This document shows, piece after piece, positions 5,565-5,666 of a stretch of 5,666 nt of DNA. The notes below the pieces were generated by a model. That model saw only the letters and a program-made list of their open reading frames with translations. It was not told the origin of the DNA and ran no database searches. Source of the stretch: a bacterium HR32 (lineage in GTDB: Bacteria; Sysuimicrobiota; Sysuimicrobiia; Sysuimicrobiales; Sysuimicrobiaceae); contig BEII01000136.1 of NCBI GenBank assembly GCA_002898935.1, forward strand, positions 1-5,666, read 5' to 3'. A program made the position numbers and the translations under genes. Position 1 is the first letter of the stretch. Each line of letters opens with the position of its first letter.

Positions 5565-5573
5565 ATTCTATCA
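5565..5573 (-). promoter_or_regulatory. Candidate extended -10 promoter of ssrA, overlapping the smpB stop codon
   Basis: On the minus strand the sequence is TGATAGAAT: a TGn extension followed by TAGAAT, five of six matching TATAAT. The TGA of smpB supplies the TGn. No -35 is evident in the GC-rich smpB end, fitting an extended -10 promoter. Transcription would start near 5558, leaving a leader of about 25 nt to be removed, normally by RNase P. Read-through from smpB is also possible. Confidence 0.5.
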
Positions 5574-5666
5574 CACCCGGGCCGGGCGACGCCGGCCCGC
5601 CAGGGTTCGGGCGATCTGCCGCTCCGCCTCGCGCTTGCGGATGTCCGCGCGCTTGTCGTACTGCTT
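5571..5666 (-). CDS. smpB: SsrA-binding protein SmpB, partial (C-terminal 31 residues)
   Basis: Only the last 31 residues are in the window: KQYDKRADIRKREAERQIAR followed by TLAGRRRPARV and TGA at 5571-5573. YDKR-x-DI-KR-x-AER-x-I-R is the hallmark C-terminal tail of SmpB, which inserts into the empty mRNA channel of a stalled ribosome while the body binds the tRNA-like domain of tmRNA. The beta-barrel domain is beyond the right edge. ssrA begins 37 nt after the stop, so the two partners of trans-translation are adjacent and on the same strand, a common bacterial arrangement. Confidence 0.93.
   Translation of the reverse strand, partial: KQYDKRADIRKREAERQIARTLAGRRRPARV

Noticed and set aside
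1..5666. CRISPR arrays, tRNA genes or insertion sequences
   Set aside because: No regularly spaced repeats, no tRNA-like T arm outside the two ssrA copies, and no transposase or integrase reading frame were seen.

Overview
The window is GC-rich bacterial DNA with dense genes. Minus-strand starts are GTG, TTG or ATG, and spacing inside the operon is very tight. The tmRNA/SmpB pair shows it is bacterial. The GC content, the TAXI-type fused TRAP transporter and the Uma2-family protein suggest a free-living, perhaps thermophilic or soil/sediment lineage, but nothing here fixes the taxon.

Layout, right to left along the minus strand: (1) the last 31 codons of smpB (5571-5666) and, 37 nt downstream, a complete one-piece tmRNA gene ssrA (5180-5533) with an encoded CCA end. 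(2) A single plus-strand gene (4560-5126) for a Uma2-family PD-(D/E)XK nuclease-like protein, convergent with ssrA, with its own candidate promoter and a non-coding leader full of inverted repeats (about 4260-4559). (3) A second copy of only the 3' part of ssrA (4050-4225 at 166/176 identical bases, with a weaker extension to about 4259), in the same orientation as the intact gene. (4) A tight minus-strand operon: TAXI-family TRAP solute-binding protein (2945-3940), fused 4TM/12TM TRAP permease (1037-2935), FadR/FCD-type GntR regulator (316-1035) and the N-terminal third of a beta-hydroxyacid dehydrogenase (1-313, running off the left edge). The gaps are 9, 1 and 2 nt.

The operon reads as a substrate-inducible module. 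The binding protein and permease import a small organic acid, the FCD regulator senses it or a product, and the dehydrogenase oxidises or reduces a hydroxyacid/semialdehyde intermediate. The substrate is not readable from sequence. A TTGTCAGACAG palindrome just upstream of the first gene is a reasonable operator for the regulator.

The most unusual part is the ssrA region. The intact tmRNA gene, the Uma2 gene and an ssrA 3' fragment are arranged as at a site-specific integration locus: an intact gene at one end and a 3' remnant at the other, with similarity beginning exactly at the CCA end. However, the intervening piece is only about 0.9 kb and carries no integrase. It may be a collapsed integrative element or an old segmental duplication with an insertion. 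I found no clear evidence of a wholly new system.
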